Source: Komagataeibacter sp. FNDCF1 (GTDB lineage Bacteria; Pseudomonadota; Alphaproteobacteria; Acetobacterales; Acetobacteraceae). From it: a DNA stretch of 64,000 bases. The stretch's first letter is position 1; every line of letters starts with the position of its first letter. The position numbers were made by a program, and so were the translations under genes. Where the stretch lies: NCBI RefSeq assembly GCF_021295335.1, contig NZ_JAIWOT010000001.1, positions 2,464,501 through 2,528,500 on the forward strand, written 5' to 3'. Shown piece after piece: positions 26,706 to 35,121 of this stretch. Below the pieces are notes generated by a model, which had not been told where the DNA came from, searched no databases, and saw nothing but the letters and a program-made list of their open reading frames with translations.

Positions 26706-27500
26706 TCAGCGACGTACATCGACTTTTATCGGCCCTTCGCGGCGGCCATGGGTGAACTGGTCCACGACGGGGTTGCCACTGTCAAACAGGGTGGATGGCG
26801 GTCCCTCCCAGATCAGCCGGCCTTCGTACAGCATGCCGACCCGGTCCCCAATCCGCTGGGCGGAGGCCATGTCATGCGTGATGGCGATGGCCGTCGAGCC
26901 CAGCCTGCGCACGCAGTCGGCAATCAGTCCGTCAATCACGGCGCCCATTATGGGGTCGAGGCCGGTCGTGGGTTCATCGAAAAACAGGATCTCGGGCCGG
27001 GCGGCGATGGCGCGCGCCAGCCCCACGCGCTTCTGCATGCCGCCAGACAGTTCGGAAGGCGAGAGCACGCCCACGGCGGGATCCAGCCCCACCTGTTCCA
27101 GCAGTTCGCCCGCCCGCGCCTGGGCCTGCGCGCGGGTCAGGCGCGGGCCATGGCCCATGCGGGCGGCGGCTGTCAGGCCGAAAGTCACGTTCTCCCACAC
27201 GCTCAGGCTGTCAAACAGCGCGCCGTTCTGGAACAGCATGCCGATCCGGGCCATGTATGGCTCGCGCTGCCGGGCGGACAGGGCCGTGACATCCACGCCA
27301 TCAATCTCGATGGACCCGGCATCGGGCGTGATCAGCCCCAGTATGCAGCGCAGCAGCACCGACTTGCCCGTACCCGACCCGCCAATGACCACGAACGAGG
27401 TGCCACCCGCGACGTCAAGGTCCACCCCGTCCAGCACCACCTTGGGGCCGAACGCCTTTTTCAGGCCACGAATGCGGATCTTGGGGGTTGCGTCACTCAT
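26706..27500 (-). CDS. mlaF: Mla-type ABC transporter ATP-binding protein
   Basis: ABC ATPase (264 aa) for retrograde or anterograde phospholipid transport between membranes. Walker A GGSGTGKSVLLRCI (37-50), signature LSGGMQKRVGLARAIA, Walker B ILFFDEPTTGLDP and the H-loop ITHDM are all present. MlaF-type features include the Met-Gln-Lys in the signature and the conserved GLITPDAGSIEIDG. It overlaps the permease gene by 4 bp. No mlaD-type substrate-binding gene follows; a terminator-like repeat does. Confidence 0.92.
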   Translation of the reverse strand: MSDATPKIRIRGLKKAFGPKVVLDGVDLDVAGGTSFVVIGGSGTGKSVLLRCILGLITPDAGSIEIDGVDVTALSARQREPYMARIGMLFQNGALFDSLSVWENVTFGLTAAARMGHGPRLTRAQAQARAGELLEQVGLDPAVGVLSPSELSGGMQKRVGLARAIAARPEILFFDEPTTGLDPIMGAVIDGLIADCVRRLGSTAIAITHDMASAQRIGDRVGMLYEGRLIWEGPPSTLFDSGNPVVDQFTHGRREGPIKVDVRR

Positions 27501-28282
27501 TGGGAAAAGAACACGTCCGTCAGGAGGTAATCAAAGGTCAGCAGCAGGATGGATGCCGCGACCACCGCCGCCGTGGTGGCCGCCCCCACGCCTTCGGCCC
27601 CGCCCCGGCTGTTATAGCCATGGTAGCAGCCCATGAGCGCGATCAGGAACCCGAAGATCGCGGCCTTCACCAGCCCCACGGTCACGTCCATCACCTTGAG
27701 CGAGGCAAGGGTGGCGGTAATGTAGGCGGAAGGCGAGAAGTCCAGCTTCATCACACATACGGTAAACCCGCCCAGCACACCCAGTACATCCGCCACCACC
27801 ACCAGGAAGGGCAGCGCCAGCGTGCCCGCGATCAGCCGGGGCGTGACCAGGTATTTCATGGGGTTGGTGGACAGCGTGCTCAGCGCGTCGATCTGGTCGG
27901 TCACCCGCATGGTCCCGATCTCGGCCGACATGGCGGCCCCCACGCGGCCCGCCACCATCAGCCCCGCCAGCACCGGCCCCAGTTCGCGCGTGACCGCCAG
28001 GATGACAATCCCGGCAATGGCGTTCTGGGCATGGTACTGGGCAAAGCCGGTATAGGACTGCAACGCGATCACCCCGCCGGAGAACAGCGCCGTCAACGCC
28101 ACCACGGGCAGGGAGAAGAAACCGATCTCCACCAGCGTGCCCCACAGGCTGCGCCAGTAGAAGGGGGGGCGGACCACATGCGACAGGGCGACAGCGGCGA
28201 AAAGCGCCACCCGTCCCGCCATGCGGACAATATCCAGAAGCGCCCGGCCCAGTCCGGCAACAAAATCAAGAACGCCGTTCAC
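27497..28282 (-). CDS. mlaE: Mla-type ABC transporter permease
   Basis: MlaE-family permease (261 aa from the GTG). The conserved blocks are the amphipathic start VLDFVAGLGRALLDIV, SLPVVALTALFSGGVIALQ, RELGPVLAGLMVAGRVGAAM, AEIGTMRVTDQIDAL and the TATLASLKVMDVTVGLVKAA loop, with five to six membrane helices. The GTG at 28282 has GGAGG four bases upstream. An in-frame ATG at 28327 has no such site and adds an unrelated segment. It overlaps mlaF and forms a two-gene unit. Confidence 0.92.
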   Translation of the reverse strand: MNGVLDFVAGLGRALLDIVRMAGRVALFAAVALSHVVRPPFYWRSLWGTLVEIGFFSLPVVALTALFSGGVIALQSYTGFAQYHAQNAIAGIVILAVTRELGPVLAGLMVAGRVGAAMSAEIGTMRVTDQIDALSTLSTNPMKYLVTPRLIAGTLALPFLVVVADVLGVLGGFTVCVMKLDFSPSAYITATLASLKVMDVTVGLVKAAIFGFLIALMGCYHGYNSRGGAEGVGAATTAAVVAASILLLTFDYLLTDVFFSQ

Positions 28283-28405
28283 GAGGCCTCCAGCGCAGGG
28301 GAATGGTCGCCACGCCGGGCAGCACATCCCGCGGACATGTTCCTGCCGTAGCGCGGGGCGTGCCCCACGTCAAAGCGAAAGCGCATGAACGCCGCGGGCG
28401 CCCCG

Positions 28406-29644
28406 TCACGATACGGGCCCGTGGGCCGCGCGGCGGTCACAGGCATGGCGCCACAGGTTGCATCCCGCCATGCACAGCACGCCCATCGTGATCACCATGG
28501 CCAGCGGCGCCGGGCTGTGAAAGGTCACATGGCCAAGGATGAAGCCGCTGGCGGCGGCAAGCGAAAACTGGATCGTGCCCATGAGCGCCGAGGCACTGCC
28601 CGCCTGGTGGCCATGATGGGTAAAGGCCATGACCGTGGCATTCGGCCCGATGAACCCGAGGCACCCGGTAATGCACATGACCAGCGCGCAGACCAGCAGC
28701 GGATGCCCCGCCCCCGCCACCCCGGCAAGCGACAGCCCCAGGCACGTTACCGCCGCAAACAGGGCGCACACCACCCCGCCATCCACCAGACGGGAAAGGT
28801 CGACCCGGTGGACCAGCCACCCGTTAAGCTGTGCCGAGGCGATGAACACCCCGGCATTGAGGCCGAAGAAGGCCCCGAACTGCCCCGGTGTGAAATGCAG
28901 CAGGTGTTCGAACACCATGGGGGCGGAAGTGATGTAGGCAAACATGACGAAGGAGGAGAAGCTGTTGACCAGCGCGCTGGACATGAACACCGGCTCACGC
29001 ACCAGACCGCCATAGCGCGCGATCATGCCCGCGACCGAGAAGGCAATGCGCCGGTCCGGCGGCATGGTGTCAGGCAGGGTGGCCAGCACCGCCACCAGTC
29101 CCAGCCCGCCGTAGCTGACCGCAATCCAGAAAATCCACCGCCAGTGCCCGACCGACAGCACCAGGCTGCCCAGCGACGGCGCCAGGATGGGCATGACGCC
29201 AAAGACCAGCATGAGCTGCGACATGATGCGCGCACCCTGCGCGCCGGTCGCCACGTCACGCACGATGGCGCGCGGCACGACCGCGCACGCCGCCCCGCCA
29301 AGGGCGGCCACGAAGCGGCACAGGCAGAACAGGGTGAACCCGTCCGCCAGCGCGCAGCCCATGGACCCGGCAATGAACAGGACCAGGCCGCCCAGCAGCG
29401 GAACCCTGCGCCCCAGCCGGTCGGAAATGGGGCCGAGGCTGAACTGACCCACCGCCAGCCCCGCGAACCATGCCGCCAGCGTGACCTGGCTGGCCCCCGC
29501 ATGCCCGCCCACCAGATCGTGATCCATGATGGGAAAGGCGGGAAGGTACATATCCGTGGCCAGGGGACCAATCGCCGTAAGCAGCCCCAGCAGGGCAATC
29601 ATCCAGTACGACATGGGGGCGGCGGGCGTGCTGCGGGCAGGCAT
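28406..29644 (-). CDS. Bcr/CflA-family drug exporter (MFS)
   Basis: Twelve-helix major facilitator (412 aa) of the drug:proton antiporter type. The first helix shows LTAIGPLATDMYLPAFP, a Bcr/CflA hallmark. The MFS loop motif appears as GPISDRLGRRVPLLGG, and the fifth-helix motif region is around LGGAACAVVPRAIVRDVATG. The ATG at 29644 places the first helix at residue 13; the frame is open to 29698. Monocistronic. Substrate unknown. Confidence 0.85.
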   Translation of the reverse strand: MPARSTPAAPMSYWMIALLGLLTAIGPLATDMYLPAFPIMDHDLVGGHAGASQVTLAAWFAGLAVGQFSLGPISDRLGRRVPLLGGLVLFIAGSMGCALADGFTLFCLCRFVAALGGAACAVVPRAIVRDVATGAQGARIMSQLMLVFGVMPILAPSLGSLVLSVGHWRWIFWIAVSYGGLGLVAVLATLPDTMPPDRRIAFSVAGMIARYGGLVREPVFMSSALVNSFSSFVMFAYITSAPMVFEHLLHFTPGQFGAFFGLNAGVFIASAQLNGWLVHRVDLSRLVDGGVVCALFAAVTCLGLSLAGVAGAGHPLLVCALVMCITGCLGFIGPNATVMAFTHHGHQAGSASALMGTIQFSLAAASGFILGHVTFHSPAPLAMVITMGVLCMAGCNLWRHACDRRAAHGPVS

Positions 29645-29794
29645 GGGAATCCGGCATGAAATGAGCGGGGCGGGATGTGGCCCGGGGCCACGGTGCATGC
29701 ATATCCGCCTATTGCGGGGGGCTTGTCCACCGCCGTGTCACATGCAACCCATGCGTGGCGCGCGGCCCCCCGCCTGACCGGCCGCCTGCGTGAT

Positions 29795-30457
29795 TCAGAC
29801 CCCGAAACCCGCGACCAGCGCCGCAAGCCCGACCTGCCTGTGGCGTTCGAGCCGGGCTGCGACCAGCACGGAACGGGCCTCCGCAATGGCCATGTCCAGG
29901 TCGGAATTGATGATGACATGATCGAATTCGTTCCAGTGCGAGATCTCGTCGCGCGCGGCCTGCATGCGGCGCGCGATCTCGTCGGCCTCGTCCGAGGCAC
30001 GGCCGGTCAGGCGGCGTTCGAGTTCCTCGATGGAGGGCGGCAGCACGAACAGGCTGATCACGTCATCAGGCAGGGCCGCGCGGATCTGGCGGTGCCCCTG
30101 CCAGTCGATGTCAAACACCATGTCGCGCCCTTCCGCCAGCGCCTGCTCCACCGGCGCGCGCGGCGTGCCGTAACCGCGGCCGAACACGGTGGCCCATTCC
30201 AGCATCTCGCCCGCCCGGGCCATGCGCTCGAATTCTTCCATGCTGCGGAAATGGTAATGGATGCCATCACTCTCCCCGGGGCGGGGCTGGCGGGTGGTGA
30301 CCGATACGGAATGCAGAAGCTGGGGCTCGGACGCCCGCAGCGCATTGGCGATGGTGGACTTGCCCGCGCCGGACGGGGCTGAAATAACCAGGCAGACCCC
30401 CCTGCGCCGGACCGACGGGGCAGGCGGGGTTCGTGGGGGGGTGGATGTCTGGCTCAT
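29795..30457 (-). CDS. gmk: guanylate kinase
   Basis: Phosphorylates GMP to GDP (220 aa). P-loop SAPSGAGKSTI (27-37), the GMP-binding SVSVTTRQPRPGESDGIHYHF region, EFERMARAGEMLEWATVFG, DIDWQGHRQIRAAL and LPPSIEELERRLTGR are all present. The N-terminal 20 residues are Pro/Thr-rich and unconserved. It has about 90 bp to its neighbours on each side and is probably transcribed alone. Confidence 0.96.
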   Translation of the reverse strand: MSQTSTPPRTPPAPSVRRRGVCLVISAPSGAGKSTIANALRASEPQLLHSVSVTTRQPRPGESDGIHYHFRSMEEFERMARAGEMLEWATVFGRGYGTPRAPVEQALAEGRDMVFDIDWQGHRQIRAALPDDVISLFVLPPSIEELERRLTGRASDEADEIARRMQAARDEISHWNEFDHVIINSDLDMAIAEARSVLVAARLERHRQVGLAALVAGFGV

Positions 30458-30549
30458 GCGGCTCTCCTTGGTCGTAACGTCCCCCCAATGCAGGCCGGGG
30501 GCGCAAACGGGGTAGCGCAGTTCTAACAGGGTGTATGTAATCTGCGAAT

Positions 30550-31389
30550 ATGAAACAGGATTCGATACTCATTACAGGCGCATCGTCCGGTATCGGACGC
30601 GGGCTTGCCCTTTCCTTTGCCCGTCCGGGGCGCACACTCCACCTGGGGGGGCGCAACAGGGACAGGCTGCATGACGTGGCGAGGCGGTGCATCGCCCGGG
30701 GCGCGGATGCCCGCATCAATGTGCATGACGTGCGCGATCGGGCCGGCATGGAGGAATGGATCTCCACCGCAGGCCCCCTCGACCTTGTCTTTGCCTGTGC
30801 GGGCATTACCGCTTCCACCCGTGGCGGGGCGGAGGCCCCTCATGAACCCGATGACCAGATCCGCCGCATGTTTGCAACCAACGTGGATGGCGTGGTGAAC
30901 ACGGTGCTGCCCGCGCTGCATGTCATGCTGCGCCAGCCACGCGGGGCGGACGGGATGCGCGGGCGGATCTGCGCCATGGCGTCGGTGGCGGGGCTGGTCT
31001 CGTTTCCCGGCACGCCATCCTATTGCGCGTCCAAGGCGGAGGTGGACCGCTTTATCGTGGCGACGGGGGGCAACATGGCGCGCGCGGGCATTGTCATGTC
31101 CAGCGTGACCTGCGGGTTTGTCGCGACCCCCATGACCACGCAGAACGATTTTCCCATGCCCGGCCTGACCCAGACGGGGGATGCGGTGCGGGCCATCGTG
31201 AAGGGCGTGGCGCGCGGCAGGCGGTGCATCTCGTTCCCGTGGTGGCTGGCGGCGGGATCGCGCTTCATGGACCTGCTGCCCGTCAGGGTTGCGGAATCCT
31301 ATTACTTCCGCCAGCCCGCGGGCCAGGCGGGCACCATGGCCGAAACCGGGCTGGACGACGCGGCGGCCCGCCCCCTGCCCACGGCATGA
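30550..31389 (+). CDS. short-chain dehydrogenase/reductase
   Basis: Classical SDR enzyme (279 aa). Cofactor motif ITGASSGIGRGLALSFA (8-24), NAG-like VFACAGITAS, catalytic serine in MASVAGLVS and YCASK (tyrosine and lysine) are present. The acidic or basic residue deciding NADH or NADPH use is ambiguous (GGRNRDRL suggests NADPH). It lies 37 bp ahead of the RND pump gene on the same strand and may be cotranscribed. Substrate unknown. Confidence 0.88.
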   Translation: MKQDSILITGASSGIGRGLALSFARPGRTLHLGGRNRDRLHDVARRCIARGADARINVHDVRDRAGMEEWISTAGPLDLVFACAGITASTRGGAEAPHEPDDQIRRMFATNVDGVVNTVLPALHVMLRQPRGADGMRGRICAMASVAGLVSFPGTPSYCASKAEVDRFIVATGGNMARAGIVMSSVTCGFVATPMTTQNDFPMPGLTQTGDAVRAIVKGVARGRRCISFPWWLAAGSRFMDLLPVRVAESYYFRQPAGQAGTMAETGLDDAAARPLPTA

Positions 31390-31426
31390 ATGAAGGCCCG
31401 TTGGCCAGCAGGCGCGGAAATAGCGC

Positions 31427-34400
31427 GTGAACCTGTGCCGTATCTTCATCCTGCGCCCGGTGGCCACAACCCTGCTGGCGGCGGCCATGCTGCTGGCGGG
31501 GCTGCTGGCCTACCGCACGCTGCCGGTGGGCGACCTGCCCGATATCGCGGTGCCGGTCATCTATGTCATGGCTACCCAGCCCGGCGCCTCGCCACAGCAG
31601 ATGGCCAGTTCCGTCACCACACCGCTCGAGCGCAGGCTGGGGCAGGTGGCGGGACTGAGCGAGATCGAGTCCGATTCCAGCCAGGACAACGCCTTCATCC
31701 TGCTGACCTTCAATGAATCGACCAATATCGATTCCGCCGCCAATGACGTGGAGGCCGCCCTGCGCGCCGCCCGCGCCGACATGCCCGCCACCCTGCAGTC
31801 GCAGCCGGAATACTGGAAGGCCAATCCCTCCGACAACCCGATCATGATCCTGGCGCTGACATCGGACACGCAGCCGGTGTCCGAACTGTATGACATTGCC
31901 AAGACCCGCCTGCAGCCCCTGCTGGCGCAGGTGCAGGGCGTGGGGTGGGTGGAAATCGCGGGCAGTTCGGCGCCTGCCGTACGGGTGGAAATCAACCCGT
32001 GGCCGCTGTTCAAGTACGGGCTGGGGTTCGAGGACATCCGCTCCGCCCTGGCGTCGGCCAATGCCAACACGCCCAAGGGTATCATAGAAAACGACACCAC
32101 CCGCTACACGCTGGCCACCAATGATCAGGCGCGCACCGCCGCCCAGTACCGTGATCTGGTGATTGGCTACCGTGACAGCCGCCCCGTGCGGCTGAGCGAT
32201 GTGGCCAACGTGCATAACGGGGTGGAAAACGAACGGCTGGCAGGCTTCCTGAACGGGCATACGGCTGTCATGGCGATCATCCGCCCGCGCGCGGGGGCCA
32301 ACGTCATCCACGTAATCGACGAGATCAAGGGCCGCCTGCCCACCCTGCGCGCGGCCCTGCCCGGCGGCGTGATGCTGACGCCTGCCATGGACCGCTCGAT
32401 CACCATCCGTGCCTCGCTGGCCGATACGCAGTGGACGCTGCTGGCTTCCGTCGTGCTGGTGGTGGCGGTGGTGCTGGTGTTCCTGCGCACGCCGCGTTCG
32501 ACCCTGATCCCGGCCATTACCGTGCCCATCTCGCTGGCGGGCACGCTGGCGCTCATGGCGGCGTTCCATTTCTCGCTCGATATCCTCTCGCTCATGGCGC
32601 TGACCATTGCCACGGGCTTTGTGGTCGATGATGCGATCGTGGTGCTGGAGAACATCGCCCGCCATATGGAAGCGGGGATGAACCGCATGGACGCCGCCCT
32701 TCAGGGCTCGCGCGAGATCGGGTTTACCGTGCTGTCCATCACCATATCGCTGGTGGCGGTGTTCCTGCCGCTGCTGCTGCTGGGCGGCACGCCGGGGAAG
32801 GTGTTCTTCGAATTTTCCATGACGCTGGCCATCACCGTCACCGTCTCGCTGGTGCTCGCACTCAGCCTGACACCCATGATGTGCAGCCTGTTCCTGGAGG
32901 TGGGCGAGCCGGCCCCCCCGCCGCCCACGGCGCCATGGTGGCGGCGCTGGCCGCGCGCCACGGGCGACTGGCTGGAGGCGCGCTACCAGCACCTGCTGCG
33001 CTTTTACGAGCGCACGCTGGACGTTGCACTCCGCCACCACGTACTGACGGCACTCAGCCTGCCGCTCAGCCTGGCGGTGATGGTGGGAGTTATCGTGCTC
33101 ATGCCCAAGGGCATCCTGCCCAAGGAGGACGTGGCCATGGTCATGAGCTTCTTCCGTGCCGACCAGACCACTTCCTTTCCCGCCATGAAGGAAAAGATCC
33201 GCGCCATAAGCGACGCGATGATGGCGGACCCCGACACGCAGGAAGTCGTCGCCTTCTCCGGTGACACCACCATCGAGGGGCAGGCCTTCGCGCAGATGAT
33301 CGACCGCAACCGCCGCAGCGACGGGCCGGACGAGATGATCGCGCGCATCCACAGGCGGCTTGAGCATATTCCGGGGCTTGATGTCTCGATGTTCTCGGCG
33401 GGTGACATAAGTGGCGGCGGCGGGCGGCAGAAGGAAGGCGCCTACCGCTACCTGCTGACCAGTGACAGTGCGGAGGACATCTACACCTGGGCCCCGCGCC
33501 TGGTGGCGGCGCTGCGCGCGGCCCCCACCCTGCGCGACGTGACGACGGATGTGATGAACAATGGTGCGGCCATCCATGCCGACATCATCCGCGATCTGGC
33601 CGCGCGCTACCTGATCACCCCGCAGCTGGTCAGCAACACGCTGTATGATGCCTTTGGCCAGCGTACGGCGTCGAACATTTCCACATCGCTTGCCACCTAC
33701 CATGTGGTGATGGAAGTCGCCGACCAGTACCGCACGTCCCCCGATATCCTGCGCTCCTTCCGCATTTCCACATCGGGGGGGACCGCGGGCGGGGGCACGG
33801 TATCCAATACCGTGCGGGTCAAGGCCGATGGCACCGCCAGCCGCAGCACGCAGCTCAGCCAGCAATCCTTCCGCAACCAGATCGCGAACCGGCTGGCCGG
33901 TGGCGCGGGGGCGTCCAGCGGGTCGGCGGTGTCCTCATCAACCGAGACGATGATCCCGCTTTCCGACGTGACACAACTCGTGCCGCGCCCCACCTCCATT
34001 ACCGTATCGCACAAGGGCGGGTTCGTCTCGGCGGCGATTTCCTTCAACCTTGCCCCCGGCATGGCGCTGAGCGATGCCTCCGCCACGGTGGAGGAAACCA
34101 TGATCCGCCTGCATGTGCCGCCTTCCATCCATGGCGGGTTTACCGGGCAGGCGGCGCAGTTCCAGTCGGCCATCATCAACGAGGTGCTGATCTTCATCGC
34201 GGCCCTGGTCACGATCTATGTGACGCTGGGCATCCTGTATGAAAGCTACATCCATCCGCTGACCATCATGTCCACCCTGCCCTCCGCCGGGGTGGGGGCG
34301 GTGCTGGGGCTGTGGGTGACGGGGCAGGAGTTCTCGCTCATCACCATGATCGGAATGATCCTGCTGGTAGGGATCGTGAAGAAGAACGCCATCCTGATCG

Positions 34401-34726
34401 TGGATTTCGCGCTTCATGCCGAACGTGACCGGGGGCTGCCCCCGCAGGTGGCCATACGCGATGCATGCATCCAGCGCTTCCGTCCCATCCTGATGACCAC
34501 ACTGGCGGCGGCGCTTGGGGCGGTACCGCTCATCACCAATGGTGGCTACGGGGTGGAAATGCGCCGCCCGCTGGGCATTACGGTTGTGGGCGGCCTTATG
34601 ATGAGCCAGTTGCTGACGCTCTACACCACGCCGGTCATCTATCTTTACATGGAGCGCGTGCGTACGGCGGCGCTACGACTGGCCGGAAAGGTGCTGGCAG
34701 GGGGGCGTAAAAAAATCTTTCGATAA
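31427..34726 (+). CDS. RND efflux pump permease (AcrB/MdtB-like)
   Basis: Hydrophobe/amphiphile efflux RND protein (1099 aa). TM1 FILRPVATTLLAAAMLLAGL is followed by YRTLPVGDLPDIAVPVI. The proton-relay helix reads LALTIATGFVVDDAIVVLEN with the paired aspartates, and the second half repeats the fold (LILVGIVKKNAILIVDFAL). A Ser/Gly-rich insertion around 785-850 (GGTAGGGTVSN, RLAGGAGASSGSAVSSS) is unusual. The start is a GTG at 31427. No membrane-fusion or TolC gene is adjacent, so it must borrow partners encoded elsewhere. Confidence 0.9.
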   Translation: MNLCRIFILRPVATTLLAAAMLLAGLLAYRTLPVGDLPDIAVPVIYVMATQPGASPQQMASSVTTPLERRLGQVAGLSEIESDSSQDNAFILLTFNESTNIDSAANDVEAALRAARADMPATLQSQPEYWKANPSDNPIMILALTSDTQPVSELYDIAKTRLQPLLAQVQGVGWVEIAGSSAPAVRVEINPWPLFKYGLGFEDIRSALASANANTPKGIIENDTTRYTLATNDQARTAAQYRDLVIGYRDSRPVRLSDVANVHNGVENERLAGFLNGHTAVMAIIRPRAGANVIHVIDEIKGRLPTLRAALPGGVMLTPAMDRSITIRASLADTQWTLLASVVLVVAVVLVFLRTPRSTLIPAITVPISLAGTLALMAAFHFSLDILSLMALTIATGFVVDDAIVVLENIARHMEAGMNRMDAALQGSREIGFTVLSITISLVAVFLPLLLLGGTPGKVFFEFSMTLAITVTVSLVLALSLTPMMCSLFLEVGEPAPPPPTAPWWRRWPRATGDWLEARYQHLLRFYERTLDVALRHHVLTALSLPLSLAVMVGVIVLMPKGILPKEDVAMVMSFFRADQTTSFPAMKEKIRAISDAMMADPDTQEVVAFSGDTTIEGQAFAQMIDRNRRSDGPDEMIARIHRRLEHIPGLDVSMFSAGDISGGGGRQKEGAYRYLLTSDSAEDIYTWAPRLVAALRAAPTLRDVTTDVMNNGAAIHADIIRDLAARYLITPQLVSNTLYDAFGQRTASNISTSLATYHVVMEVADQYRTSPDILRSFRISTSGGTAGGGTVSNTVRVKADGTASRSTQLSQQSFRNQIANRLAGGAGASSGSAVSSSTETMIPLSDVTQLVPRPTSITVSHKGGFVSAAISFNLAPGMALSDASATVEETMIRLHVPPSIHGGFTGQAAQFQSAIINEVLIFIAALVTIYVTLGILYESYIHPLTIMSTLPSAGVGAVLGLWVTGQEFSLITMIGMILLVGIVKKNAILIVDFALHAERDRGLPPQVAIRDACIQRFRPILMTTLAAALGAVPLITNGGYGVEMRRPLGITVVGGLMMSQLLTLYTTPVIYLYMERVRTAALRLAGKVLAGGRKKIFR

Positions 34727-34780
34727 TCAAAAAAGGGGGTTGCGGGGTCCATGACCGTCGGCTAAAAGCCCCCTCACGAC

Positions 34781-34857
34781 GCACCCGTAGCTCAACTGGA
34801 TAGAGCACCAGACTACGAATCTGGGGGTTAGAGGTTCGAGTCCTTTCGGGTGCGCCA
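34781..34857 (+). tRNA. tRNA-Arg (anticodon ACG)
   Basis: Acceptor stem GCACCCG pairs with CGGGTGC. The anticodon stem CCAGA/TCTGG holds loop CTACGAA, giving ACG at positions 34-36 (read as inosine-CG for CGU/CGC/CGA). The T-loop TTCGAGT is normal and CCA is encoded. It stands alone, 54 bp after the RND gene, and is followed by repeat copy 4. Confidence 0.97.
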
Positions 34858-34921
34858 CTCTCCTTAAAAAAATCTGGTTCTGTTTCTGAATGGTGCTTTG
34901 CGGCAGCCCGTCCATGAAACG

Positions 34922-35010
34922 TGAAAAAGTTCTTGGGGAAGCTTTTTTCAAAAAGCTTCAGGGAACGCCGCCTTTCTGAAAAAAGCCGGTACCCAAAAAC
35001 TTTTATCCTT
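34922..35010 (+). repeat. double-hairpin intergenic repeat, copy 4
   Basis: GAAAAAGTTCTTGGGGAAGC at the left, hairpin GAAGCTTTTTTCAAAAAGCTTC, a degraded second hairpin (GCCGCCTTTCTGAAAAAAGCCGGT) and CCCAAAAACTTTT. It lies between tRNA-Arg and the cytochrome b gene, both rightward. The cytochrome b reading frame is open through it, but that part is not coding. Confidence 0.88.
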
Positions 35011-35121
35011 ATTTCAGGATATTCCCTGAACACGGCATGGCAAAAAAGATCAGGTGCCTGTGGCCTGCGGGGCTGCTACAGGGTAGCTGATCTTCCTTTC
35101 GTCCGAATTCAGGAACCAGCG

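Noticed and set aside
25170-27530. A 786-codon plus-strand frame across radA and mlaF
   Set aside because: Covers two well-identified genes and a repeat on the other strand; no start site or domain.
31283-33865. An 860-codon open frame on the minus strand opposite the RND pump
   Set aside because: It is antisense to a clear RND gene, rich in His/Arg/Gly/Gln as expected for a high-GC shadow frame, and shows no domain.
34921-35121. N-terminal extension of cytochrome b by 67 residues
   Set aside because: The extension is a translation of repeat copy 4; homology and AGGAACC place the start at 35122.
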